From: Gammaproteobacteria bacterium
Lineage (GTDB): Bacteria > Pseudomonadota > Gammaproteobacteria > Natronospirales > REEB76
Assembly (NCBI GenBank): GCA_028871235.1
Contig: JAGWNO010000045.1
Coordinates: 1-13,309, forward strand
Direction: 5' to 3'
DNA length: 13,309 bases
Made by a program: the position numbers and the translations under genes. Below are positions 1 to 6,278 of this stretch, one piece after another (within the stretch, counting starts at the first letter, position 1; the number at the start of each line of letters is the position of its first letter). The notes beneath the pieces are model-generated. The model saw only the letters and a list, made by a program, of their open reading frames with translations, did not search any database and was not told the origin of the DNA.

Positions 1-1
1 A

Positions 2-274
2 TTGCCGGCCGGGCGCATGCTGGAGGTGCGCTACGAAGACGTGGTGGCGGATGTGGATGGCCAGGCACGGCGGCTGGTGGAATTCTGCGGGCTGCCCTGG
101 GATCCGGCCTGCCTGCGGTTTTACGAGAACCGGCGCACCGTCAAGACCGCGAGTCTCGCGCAAGTACGCCAGCCCATTTATTCCGGTTCCGTGGGACGCT
201 GGCAGCGCTACGCCGATTTCATTGGGCCGCTCAGGGAAGCGCTCGCGGGACCTCAGTCGGATGGCGGCCGGTAG
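2..274 (+). CDS. Sulfotransferase family protein, C-terminal part (5' end outside window)
   Basis: This is the last 90 or so codons of an open frame that enters from the left edge; the TTG at base 2 is not a credible start. The fragment has the C-terminal signature of bacterial PAPS-dependent sulfotransferases (Sulfotransfer_3 type, often fused to TPR repeats). It contains a strand reading LEVRYEDVV, a GLPW turn, and a closing RQPIYSGSVGRWQRYADF segment in which the conserved SxGRWxxY residues contact the cofactor phosphate in the family. Such enzymes move sulfate from 3'-phosphoadenylyl sulfate to a hydroxyl or amine acceptor. The acceptor cannot be inferred here, and TPR repeats, if any, lie outside the window. 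The last 22 bases overlap tail-to-tail with the DUF4156 gene on the other strand. Confidence 0.85.
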   Translation: MPAGRMLEVRYEDVVADVDGQARRLVEFCGLPWDPACLRFYENRRTVKTASLAQVRQPIYSGSVGRWQRYADFIGPLREALAGPQSDGGR

Positions 275-657
275 GGGATGGTCTTGACTGCGGTGCTGGC
301 GGCGGGCGCCGAGGTGGCTGTCGGGGCGGCGCTGCCGAGGCACTTGTAGAGGCCGAAAGTCTGGACGCCGTTTACTGCCGCTGCCAGCGGCGAGACCGTG
401 TCGCCGCCGGCGGTGACGGCCTGATTGATGGCCAGGTTCTGCAAGTCATGCTCCACATCGGACTGCACCCGCGGCATGCCAAGGACCTTATCCTCGACCG
501 AGACCTGCACCTTGCCGAGCAACTGGCAACGGCTCACGCGATCCTGGCTGAGCACGATGACGCCGGCCGACTTCGCCTGTGGATTGACCGCTACCCAGGT
601 GCAACCGGCAGCGACCGCCAGCAACGCCAGTGAAAAGACCACGCGCCATGCTTTCAT
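253..657 (-). CDS. DUF4156 domain lipoprotein
   Basis: This is a predicted 134-residue envelope lipoprotein. The ATG at 657 is chosen because GGAGG lies 5 nt upstream; an in-frame ATG at 669 overlaps that site and would be worse. Residues 1-18 are a hydrophobic signal peptide ending in the lipobox VAAGC, with Cys19 as the lipidation site. The mature part matches the DUF4156 pattern: an SRCQLLG motif, then VSVEDKV, a helix ending NQAVTAGGDTV, and a final FGLYKC. The two mature cysteines (in SRCQ and YKCL) could form a disulfide. The family's function is unknown. An Ala/Thr/Ser-rich tail of about 25 residues follows the domain. It is convergent with the sulfotransferase gene and divergent from the DUF2845 gene. 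Confidence 0.85.
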   Translation of the reverse strand: MKAWRVVFSLALLAVAAGCTWVAVNPQAKSAGVIVLSQDRVSRCQLLGKVQVSVEDKVLGMPRVQSDVEHDLQNLAINQAVTAGGDTVSPLAAAVNGVQTFGLYKCLGSAAPTATSAPAASTAVKTIPYRPPSD

Positions 658-679
658 GACGACCTCCATCCTGTGAGCT

Positions 680-710
680 TTGACCGCTGCGACTGATCAT
701 AGTTTATAGT
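680..710 (+). promoter_or_regulatory. Candidate sigma70-type promoter for the DUF2845 gene
   Basis: TTGACC (680-685) and TATAGT (705-710) resemble -35 and -10 boxes, separated by a long 19 bp spacer. The -10 box sits about 45 bases before the ATG at 755, within the AT-richest part of the divergent intergenic region 658-754. The call rests only on consensus similarity. Confidence 0.35.
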
Positions 711-754
711 AACTGTGCACGGTGGCGGATGGCATTCAATGGAAGGAATCGGCC

Positions 755-1357
755 ATGAGTAAAAAAGGACTGTTGCTGGGAAGCCTGCTGTTACTGCTTG
801 GATTCGCCGCCCCGCCCGCAAATGCATGGCGCTGCCAGCGGGGCATGGTGGATACCGGCGACCGTGCCGGCAGCGTGCGCCAGAAGTGCGGCAAGCCGGA
901 TTTCGTCTACAGCCCGCTGGGTTTGTACCGGCGCGGGCATTTCTCGGCCATCAATGAGGACTGGTATTACAACGCCGGGAGCAGCCAGCTGTTGCGGGTG
1001 CTGCACTTTCACAAGGGGGCGCTGGATTCCATCGATACTCCCGGCTACGGTTTCGACACCCGCGGGGCACAGCGCTGCATACCCCAGGACATCCGCAGCG
1101 GCATGAGCGTGTACGAGCTGGCGGCGCGCTGCGGCAATCCATGGAAGAAACGCGATATCTCCGCATATCTGCACGGCGTGCGCGGCTCGCGGGGAGAGGT
1201 GATGCTGCGTACCGAGCAGTGGACCTATGATTTCGGTCCCCAGTATCTGTTCCAGCAGGTGACGATTGCCAACGGCCAGGTACAGGGCGTGGAGACCACG
1301 GCGCGCAAGTCGCGCAACCCCGGTTCCCGGCGGCGGCACGGCGGGCGCGGAGGTTAG
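755..1357 (+). CDS. DUF2845 family exported protein with two repeats
   Basis: This is a predicted periplasmic protein of 200 residues. The ATG at 755 is preferred over an upstream in-frame GTG at 722: GGAAGGA precedes it at normal spacing and a clean signal peptide follows (residues 1-24, SKK then a leucine run, cleavage after ANA). The mature protein is two copies of one unit. Unit 1 runs from Cys27 to about residue 95 and unit 2 from Cys108 to about 181. Each has RC, then CGxP 18 residues after the first Cys (Cys27/Cys45 and Cys108/Cys126), followed by a W-x-Y strand (Trp70, Trp156) and a hydrophobic strand ending in x-G-x-[LV]-x-x-[IV]-x-T. This resembles DUF2845 and the SmpA/OmlA-like fold of outer-membrane assembly accessory proteins. 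The C-terminal 17 residues are Arg/Gly-rich and probably disordered. The molecular role is unknown. Confidence 0.8.
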   Translation: MSKKGLLLGSLLLLLGFAAPPANAWRCQRGMVDTGDRAGSVRQKCGKPDFVYSPLGLYRRGHFSAINEDWYYNAGSSQLLRVLHFHKGALDSIDTPGYGFDTRGAQRCIPQDIRSGMSVYELAARCGNPWKKRDISAYLHGVRGSRGEVMLRTEQWTYDFGPQYLFQQVTIANGQVQGVETTARKSRNPGSRRRHGGRGG

Positions 1358-1399
1358 CGGCCATGTATCAGCGATGGGGCGGCGATGCCGATCTCGTGG

Positions 1400-1429
1400 A
1401 CCGCCACAGCCGCTTAGGCCGGGCGGTTT
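1400..1429. terminator. Weak hairpin between convergent genes
   Basis: ACCGCC (1400-1405) pairs with GGCGGT (1422-1427), with an inner GCC/GGC pairing, followed by only three T residues on the + strand. It lies between the stops of the convergent DUF2845 and FKBP genes, where a terminator would be useful. The short U-tract makes this a low-confidence call. Confidence 0.25.
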
Positions 1430-1450
1430 CCCAGGCTTGCATGGCGTCAC

Positions 1451-1909
1451 TCAGTGGCTGATGTCGAGCAGCTCGATATCGAATACCAGCATGCCATGGG
1501 GCGCGCCGGGGCGATTACGGTTATCGTAGGCGAGCTTGCCCGGGATCCATACACGCATCTTTTCCCCGACCACCATCGTGGGCACGGCCTGCTGCCAGCC
1601 CTTGATGAGCTTATTGAGCGAAAAAGTCACTGGGGTGGCGCTGCCGTCGGGATTGAAGGTGCTGTCGAATTTCCTGCCGTCGACTGTCCAGCCGGTGTAA
1701 TTCACCGTCACCACGGAATCCGGGGCCGGATGTGCCGTACCGGATCCATGGTGCAGCACCCGGTAGGCAAGCCCATCCGGCAGCACAGTGGCGGAGGACG
1801 GCGGCGCGGCCACATCCGGCGGGGCCAGATAGGGGTTCACGGCGCAGCCGGCAAGCAGCAGCAACAGGCAGGCTGTGGTTACCAGCCGATCGCGGGTGGA
1901 CTGGGGCAA
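1451..1909 (-). CDS. FKBP-type peptidyl-prolyl cis-trans isomerase, lipoprotein
   Basis: This 152-residue protein is predicted to speed prolyl isomerisation during folding of exported proteins. The start is a TTG at 1909 with AGGAG 6 nt upstream; no ATG is available. Residues 1-21 form a signal peptide with lipobox LLAGC and Cys22 as lipidation site, so the enzyme is probably membrane-anchored in the periplasm. A single FKBP domain covers about residues 44-150. It includes VTVNYTGW, the DGRKFDST segment, VTFSL, the IKGWQQAVPTM helix, GEKMRVWIP and the closing strand LVFDIELLDI. These are the usual FKBP pocket positions, so activity is likely. There is no dimerisation helix of the FkpA or Mip type, making it a minimal FKBP lipoprotein. 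It is divergent from the ferritin-like gene. Confidence 0.92.
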   Translation of the reverse strand: MPQSTRDRLVTTACLLLLLAGCAVNPYLAPPDVAAPPSSATVLPDGLAYRVLHHGSGTAHPAPDSVVTVNYTGWTVDGRKFDSTFNPDGSATPVTFSLNKLIKGWQQAVPTMVVGEKMRVWIPGKLAYDNRNRPGAPHGMLVFDIELLDISH

Positions 1910-1989
1910 AGGACACTCCTGATGATGCCGAAGTTATGGATACTCTAACGCTGTGGCGCAGCGGCGTCATCCGGAACCTTCCGCGGGTC

Positions 1990-2019
1990 TTCACAGTCAA
2001 TATCAGGGCCGGTTATGGT
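1990..2019 (+). promoter_or_regulatory. Candidate promoter for the ferritin-like gene
   Basis: TTCACA (1990-1995, five of six -35 bases) and TATGGT (2014-2019, four of six -10 bases) are 18 bp apart, with the -10 box about 38 bases before the chosen ATG at 2058. The support is consensus similarity and position only. Confidence 0.35.
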
Positions 2020-2057
2020 GGCCTCGACAAACGACAACTGGATTCCTGGGGATAGGC

Positions 2058-2891
2058 ATGTCCGCGACAATCAGACCCTCAGTTTCCCTGCAGCGCTGGA
2101 CGCTCGCTGATATCCCTTGGCACGCCATCCAGCGGGAACGAGTGGCGCGCGACAAAGAACTTTTCCATATGGTCAGCGCCGCGTCATTTGTCGAGATCAC
2201 CACTCATCTCTACACCCGCAACCTGATCGAGTATTTCGACGGTGACGCCGAGGTAACCGACTGGCTGGAACAGCACTGGTTGCACGAAGAGCTGCAGCAC
2301 GGTGAAGCCCTCAAACGCTATGTGCAGATTGCCTGGCCGGAGTTCGACTGGGAACGAACCTACCGGGATTACCTGCGTGAGTATTCCACGTGCTGCAAGT
2401 TGGAAGCGCTCGAAGCCACGCGCAGTATGGAGATGGCGGCGCGTTGCGTGGTGGAGATGGGTACCGCCAGTTACTACACCGCCTTGAGCCGGCTGAGTCC
2501 CGAGCCGGTGCTGAATGTGCTCACCCGCCACATCCGCGAGGACGAGGTGCGCCACTACAAGTACTTCTACGGTTATTTCCGGCGTTACCGCGCAGCGGAG
2601 GGCTCCGGCCGCACCCGCGTGCTGCAAGCACTGTGGCATAGACTCAAGATGATCGACGGCGAGGACGCATATATCGCTCTCAAGCATGTGTACGCTGTCA
2701 GCCATCCCGGCGAGCCCTTCGACAGCCGTGTTTACCGCAAGCTGCAGAAGCGTTTCCGCCACCTGGTCGGCGGACATTTTCCTCACCAGATGAGCGCGAA
2801 GATGCTGCTGAAACCGCTGGAACTGGGTCCGCGGGCCCAGCATATCGCCACGCCCATTCTGGAGACCCTGCTGCGGCGACTGGTAGCCTAG
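2058..2891 (+). CDS. Ferritin-like diiron protein (putative non-haem diiron oxidase/oxygenase)
   Basis: This 277-residue protein has the full carboxylate diiron ligand set on four helices. Glu46 is in SFVEITTH, Glu78-x-x-His81 in HEELQH, Glu133 in VVEMGTASYY, and Glu163-x-x-His166 in REDEVRHYKYFY. This E / ExxH / E / ExxH pattern defines the ferritin-like superfamily. The chain length and the EDEVRH motif are closer to acyl-ACP desaturase-like and other oxygenase-like members than to iron-storage ferritins. The substrate is not evident. The start at 2058 follows GGGGAT; the open frame extends upstream to 1953, but that part has no matching character or ribosome site. No signal peptide is seen, so it is probably cytoplasmic. 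It stands alone between the divergent FKBP lipoprotein gene and the convergent Thx gene. Confidence 0.8.
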   Translation: MSATIRPSVSLQRWTLADIPWHAIQRERVARDKELFHMVSAASFVEITTHLYTRNLIEYFDGDAEVTDWLEQHWLHEELQHGEALKRYVQIAWPEFDWERTYRDYLREYSTCCKLEALEATRSMEMAARCVVEMGTASYYTALSRLSPEPVLNVLTRHIREDEVRHYKYFYGYFRRYRAAEGSGRTRVLQALWHRLKMIDGEDAYIALKHVYAVSHPGEPFDSRVYRKLQKRFRHLVGGHFPHQMSAKMLLKPLELGPRAQHIATPILETLLRRLVA

Positions 2892-2922
2892 GCAGCAGCA
2901 GGCAGGACTGCGTTAACAAGGG

Positions 2923-2983
2923 AAACGCCTGAACTCGACTCCGGTCGCTATGCCGGGGCTGTTTCCCCGGTCAGCGTTTTTTT
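2923..2983 (+). terminator. Structured terminator after the ferritin-like gene
   Basis: AAACGCCTGA (2923-2932) can pair with TCAGCGTTT (2971-2979) with one bulged C. This outer stem encloses two inner hairpins: CGAC-TCCG-GTCG (2936-2947) and CCGGGG-CTGTTT-CCCCGG (2953-2970). The outer 3' strand runs into seven T residues (2977-2983). The result could be a three-way-junction terminator for the + strand. Its T-tract is also the antisense of the C-terminal Lys codons of the Thx gene, so the two genes share their 3' ends. Confidence 0.45.
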
Positions 2984-3102
2984 CTCGCCGGTATCACGGC
3001 CACGGGTCGGGCGGTCTTCTTGGCGGGGCTGTGTGGCCGGGTCTTGCCATAGCTGCCTCGCCAGATTTTACCGCGCCGGGATTTCTTGTCGCCTTTGCCC
3101 AT
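2971..3102 (-). CDS. Small ribosomal subunit protein bS31 (Thx family)
   Basis: This is a short gene of 43 codons starting with ATG at 3102 and ending with TGA at 2971. The product opens [20 protein letters not shown], the conserved N-terminus of the Thx/bS31 family. In Thermus this small, very basic peptide sits in a cavity of 16S rRNA in the head of the 30S subunit and stabilises it. Here the conserved core of about 24 residues is followed by a basic Pro/Ala/Lys tail ending in ARKKR. A strong Shine-Dalgarno site, AGGAG, lies 6 nt before the ATG, and a perfect TATAAT lies further upstream. Residues, ribosome site and promoter agree, so the call is firm despite the length. It is transcribed in the same direction as pepE but probably from its own promoter. 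Confidence 0.9.
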   Translation of the reverse strand: MGKGDKKSRRGKIWRGSYGKTRPHSPAKKTARPVAVIPARKKR

Positions 3103-3156
3103 GCCTGACTCCTGCAGATGACCTGACTGGTAGGATCCGCAAGCGCGGACAGATCG

Positions 3157-3162
3157 ATTATA
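3157..3162 (-). promoter_or_regulatory. -10 box upstream of the Thx gene
   Basis: On the minus strand this reads TATAAT exactly, about 55 bases before the Thx start codon. No good -35 box is found at 16-18 bp. It lies in the gap after the pepE stop codon, so Thx can be transcribed independently of pepE. Confidence 0.55.
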
Positions 3163-3195
3163 GCGGCTGGCGGAGCCATACCGGGAAGCGGCCGC

Positions 3196-3927
3196 TCACG
3201 CTGCCTGTTCCAGCAGGAATTGCAGCGACTCCCGTGGGGCCACGTTCCATGCCCGGCCGCCGCAGAATATCCGCGCGCTTTTACGGCCCAGCAGCCTGAT
3301 GCGCCCGTCTTCCACCTGCAGGGCACTGCCTTCACGCAGTCCTACCACTGGCGTATGCGGGTTGAGCAAAGTGAATTCAGTCAGCCGCTCAGCGCGCGTT
3401 TCACCCGTGTGAGCGGGCGGATGCGCATCAATGTAGTGGGGGTTGATCTGGAACGGCACCAGCGCCAGCGCTTGGCAGCGTCGCGGCCAGATCACCGGCA
3501 TGTCGTTGGTGGTGCGGATGGTGGAGCACGCCAGGTTGGTGCCGGCGCTCCAGCCGACATACGGTACGCCATGAACGATGCGCTGGCGGAGACGGCGTAG
3601 CAGCCCGCGGGTATACAGCTCATGGAGAAGCAGGAAAGTGTTGCCGCCGCCCACTGCCAGCGCTTCCGCTTCGGCGATGGCTTGCGCCGGGGCCGCACAG
3701 TCATGGATGCCGGCGAGTTCGCAACCCGCTGCCTTGAAGGCTGGGCGTGTCCGCGCCAGGTACCCGGCATAGTCTCCGTCCACGCGCGCGTAGGGTATGA
3801 ACAACACGCGACGCACCTTGCCTCCCAGTAAACCACGCAAGTAGCGGCGTGCGTGCTCCAGGTAGGCGGTCGCGGGGGTGTGGGAGCTGCTCAGCAGCAG
3901 CAGCCGGCATTTCGGGTCCAGGGACAT
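3196..3927 (-). CDS. pepE: Dipeptidase E (alpha-aspartyl dipeptidase)
   Basis: This 243-residue cytoplasmic serine peptidase (family S51) is expected to hydrolyse Asp-X dipeptides. The catalytic triad is visible and keeps the spacing of E. coli PepE: Ser127 in the nucleophile elbow GWSAGTN, His164 in INPHYID, and Glu199 in GLREGSAL. Each is offset by seven from E. coli Ser120, His157 and Glu192. Other family marks are LLLLSSS at the start, FIPYARVDGDY and AVGGGNTF. The length is close to the 229 residues of the E. coli enzyme. The ATG at 3927 is chosen because AAGGAA precedes it; the open frame continues to 4119, but that extension looks non-coding. It is monocistronic or weakly linked to the downstream Thx gene, and divergent from the M48 protease operon. 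Confidence 0.93.
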   Translation of the reverse strand: MSLDPKCRLLLLSSSHTPATAYLEHARRYLRGLLGGKVRRVLFIPYARVDGDYAGYLARTRPAFKAAGCELAGIHDCAAPAQAIAEAEALAVGGGNTFLLLHELYTRGLLRRLRQRIVHGVPYVGWSAGTNLACSTIRTTNDMPVIWPRRCQALALVPFQINPHYIDAHPPAHTGETRAERLTEFTLLNPHTPVVGLREGSALQVEDGRIRLLGRKSARIFCGGRAWNVAPRESLQFLLEQAA

Positions 3928-4019
3928 GCGTGTTTCCTTGTCGTGTTTGGTGCCGGTTCTCTGGGCATCGATCCGGTGGCACTCACCGGCATTGATCGGC
4001 CGTGGGGGCCGTGTCCAAA

Positions 4020-4056
4020 TCTGACAATCCTTGTCAGAGGCCCGCGCGGCGCGGGC
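4020..4056. promoter_or_regulatory. Two adjacent perfect inverted repeats in a divergent intergenic region
   Basis: TCTGACA-ATCCT-TGTCAGA (4020-4038) is a 7 bp perfect inverted repeat. It is followed at once by GCCCGCG-CGG-CGCGGGC (4040-4056), another 7 bp perfect repeat. They lie about 65 bases before the M48 start and about 95 bases before the pepE start. The first could be a dimeric-regulator operator; both could also form RNA hairpins. No T-tract follows on the + strand, so a simple terminator is unlikely. The role is unknown. Confidence 0.4.
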
Positions 4057-4121
4057 GCGCGCTGGCGGGTGCCCGGCGCTTTCGGTAGTGTGTAGGCCCC
4101 CCGGAGGGAGGGTTTTCAATC

Positions 4122-5426
4122 ATGCGACGCCTCATATTTGCCTTTCTGGCCGTCATGCTGGCAGCCGCTCCGGCAGTTGCTGTAGATACAAGCAAACCGG
4201 ATGCCAATACAGCGGCGGCAACGGCCAACCCAAGTTTTGACGCGGACGCTGCCACCGCGGCGTACATGGCGCATCTCCCGCCGCAGGCCATGGCCCGCTC
4301 CGACGCCTATTTCGAGGGCGGCTACTGGCTGATTCTGTGGGACTGTCTGTGGGCTCTCGGCGTCGCCTGGCTGCTGCTCGGCACGCGACTATCAAAGCGC
4401 ATGCGCGATCTTGCAGAGCGCATCACCCGGCACAAGTGGTTGCAGACGGCATTCTATGCAGTGCAGTACATCGTGTCCGTCACCCTGCTTACCTTGCCGC
4501 TGTCGGTATACGAGGGGTTCCTGCGCGAACACCAGTACGGCCTGTCCAACCAGGATTTCGGCCATTGGCTGGGGGATCAGGGCAAGGAACTGCTGGTTTT
4601 CCTGATCCTCGGCACCATCCTGCTGGCAGTCATGTATGCCGTGATCCGCAAGTTCACACGCAGTTGGTGGTTATGGGGCGCCGGTGTGGCGCTGGTTTTC
4701 CTGGTGATAGTCGTGACCATCGCGCCGGTCTACATCACGCCGCTGTTCAACATCTATAAACCGCTGCCGGAGAGCCAGCTCAAGGCGCAGATCCTGTCGC
4801 TGGCGCGGGCCAACGGTGTTCCGGCGGATAACGTATATGAGTTCGATGCCTCGAAGCAGAGCAAACGCATGAGCGCCAACGTCTCGGGGATGTTCGGCAC
4901 CACCCGCATCAGCATGAATGACAACCTGCTGAACCGCGGATCAGCGGCGGAGATCAAAGCGGTGCTGGGTCACGAGATGGGCCATTACGTACTCAACCAC
5001 ATATATAAGGGCATCGTAATGTTCGGCCTGGTCATTGTGCTGGGTTTCGCCTTCGTGCACCGGGGGTTCGACTGGTCACAGCGGCGCTGGGGTGAACGCT
5101 GGGGTATCCGCGGTGTGGCGGACGTGGCCGGCCTGCCATTGCTGGCCGTGCTGTTCACGCTGTTCATGTTTGTTATGACCCCGGTGAACAACACCATCAC
5201 CCGCAGCATGGAGGCGGAAGCGGATATCTTCGGTCTGAATGCTGCGCGCCAGCCGGATGGCTTTGCCCAGGCGGCGCTGCACCTCTCCGAGTACCGCAAG
5301 ATGCATCCGGGACCGGTGGAGGAGTTCATCTTCTTCGATCACCCGAGTGGTTGGGACCGCATCCACATGGCCATGGTGTGGAAGGCGGAGCATATCCATG
5401 ATGCCGACATCGCTGCGCAACAATAG
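4122..5426 (+). CDS. M48 family zinc metalloprotease, Ste24/CAAX protease 1-like, membrane-bound
   Basis: This 434-residue integral membrane protease has the zinc motif HEMGH at 284-288 (His284 and His288 ligands, Glu285 catalytic). The third ligand is expected at Glu364 in the EAEAD motif (364-368). The segment before it, SANVSGMFGTTRISMNDNLL, is typical of Ste24-type M48 proteins. An Ala-rich signal or first membrane segment (1-20) is followed by hydrophobic helices near 70-88, 104-128, 155-175, 180-205, 296-315 and 335-355, as in the Ste24 barrel. In eukaryotes Ste24 processes prenylated CAAX proteins; bacteria generally lack these substrates, so a membrane protein quality-control role is more likely (inference). 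GGAGGGAGGG precedes the ATG. It is the first gene of the operon with murI and in the same reading frame as murI, separated by TAG and one codon. Confidence 0.9.
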   Translation: MRRLIFAFLAVMLAAAPAVAVDTSKPDANTAAATANPSFDADAATAAYMAHLPPQAMARSDAYFEGGYWLILWDCLWALGVAWLLLGTRLSKRMRDLAERITRHKWLQTAFYAVQYIVSVTLLTLPLSVYEGFLREHQYGLSNQDFGHWLGDQGKELLVFLILGTILLAVMYAVIRKFTRSWWLWGAGVALVFLVIVVTIAPVYITPLFNIYKPLPESQLKAQILSLARANGVPADNVYEFDASKQSKRMSANVSGMFGTTRISMNDNLLNRGSAAEIKAVLGHEMGHYVLNHIYKGIVMFGLVIVLGFAFVHRGFDWSQRRWGERWGIRGVADVAGLPLLAVLFTLFMFVMTPVNNTITRSMEAEADIFGLNAARQPDGFAQAALHLSEYRKMHPGPVEEFIFFDHPSGWDRIHMAMVWKAEHIHDADIAAQQ

Positions 5427-5429
5427 GAG

Positions 5430-6278
5430 ATGTCAACGAAGCTGCCAGCAAATCCCGGTGGCGCCGACCGTCCCATCGGCATTTTCGACTCTGGCGTTGG
5501 CGGACTCACGGTGCTCAAGGCCGTGCGCGCGCGCCTGCCCGGCGAACATCTTTTGTATCTCGGTGACACCGCGCGTCTGCCTTACGGCACCAAGAGTGCG
5601 GAATCCGTGAGTCGCTATGCGCTGCAGGCGGCCACGCATCTGGTGGAGCGGGGCGTGAAGATGCTGGTCATTGCCTGCAACACCGCTTCCGCGGTCGCCA
5701 TGCCGGCACTCACCCGGGAATTCGCGCCGCTGCCGGTGGTGGGGGTGGTGGAAGCCGGCGCCGAGGCGGTGGTGCGGGTATCGAAGAGCGGCCACATCGC
5801 CGTGCTCGCCACCGAAAGCACGGTGCGTGGCGGCGCCTATGCGCGCGCCATCAAAGCGCGCCGCCCGGACGCGCGCGTATTCTCCCAGGCCTGCTCGCTG
5901 CTGGTGGCGCTTGCCGAGGAGGGCTGGACCCGCGGGCCGCTGGTGGAAGCCGTGGTGCGCGAGTACCTGCATCCGCTGCTGGAGGAAAAAAAGCGCGACG
6001 GCCTCGACTGCCTGGTGCTGGGCTGCACTCATTTCCCGTTGCTCCGGGAAGCCATTGCCCATGTGGCGGGACCGGAAGTGGCGCTGGTGGATTCCGGTGA
6101 GACCGTGGCGCTGGTCGTGGAAAAATTGCTCGCTGAACAGAAACTCAGGCGCAGTCAAAATGCCAAGGGCGATGCATGCTTTCTTGCCACCGACGGTGCC
6201 GAACGCTTTGCGCGCGTGGGCAGTCTGTTTTTGGGTGAGCCGCTGGCGGCGCAGGATGTGGAGCCGGTGGATTTATGA
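5430..6278 (+). CDS. murI: Glutamate racemase
   Basis: This 282-residue cofactor-independent racemase converts L-glutamate to the D-glutamate used by MurD in peptidoglycan precursor synthesis. Family motifs appear in order: IGIFDSGVGGLTVL near the N-terminus, GDTARLPYGTKS, the catalytic CNTAS (Cys83), ATESTVRGGAY, and GCTHFPLL with the second catalytic Cys199 and His201. The length is normal. The ATG lies three bases after the M48 stop codon and directly abuts TAGGAG, so the spacing is too short for an ordinary ribosome site. Coupled reinitiation is likely; in-frame ACG at 5436 or CTG at 5442 would have better spacing but are rare starts. The 3' end overlaps the DUF2891 gene by 4 bp (ATGA). 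Confidence 0.97.
   Translation: MSTKLPANPGGADRPIGIFDSGVGGLTVLKAVRARLPGEHLLYLGDTARLPYGTKSAESVSRYALQAATHLVERGVKMLVIACNTASAVAMPALTREFAPLPVVGVVEAGAEAVVRVSKSGHIAVLATESTVRGGAYARAIKARRPDARVFSQACSLLVALAEEGWTRGPLVEAVVREYLHPLLEEKKRDGLDCLVLGCTHFPLLREAIAHVAGPEVALVDSGETVALVVEKLLAEQKLRRSQNAKGDACFLATDGAERFARVGSLFLGEPLAAQDVEPVDL

Noticed and set aside
791..1450. 219-codon open frame on the minus strand
   Set aside because: It is antisense to the DUF2845 gene, which has a signal peptide, ribosome site and repeated family motifs; the frame has no recognisable domain.
2184..2843. 219-codon antisense open frame in the ferritin-like gene
   Set aside because: The sense strand carries the full diiron ligand set; the antisense frame is explained by GC bias.
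3928..4119. N-terminal extension of pepE
   Set aside because: Family similarity starts at the ATG at 3927, which has its own ribosome site; the extension is low-complexity and overlaps the palindrome region.
5433..6158. 241-codon open frame antisense to murI
   Set aside because: The murI motifs are complete on the + strand, and the antisense product is His/Gln/Arg-rich without family features.
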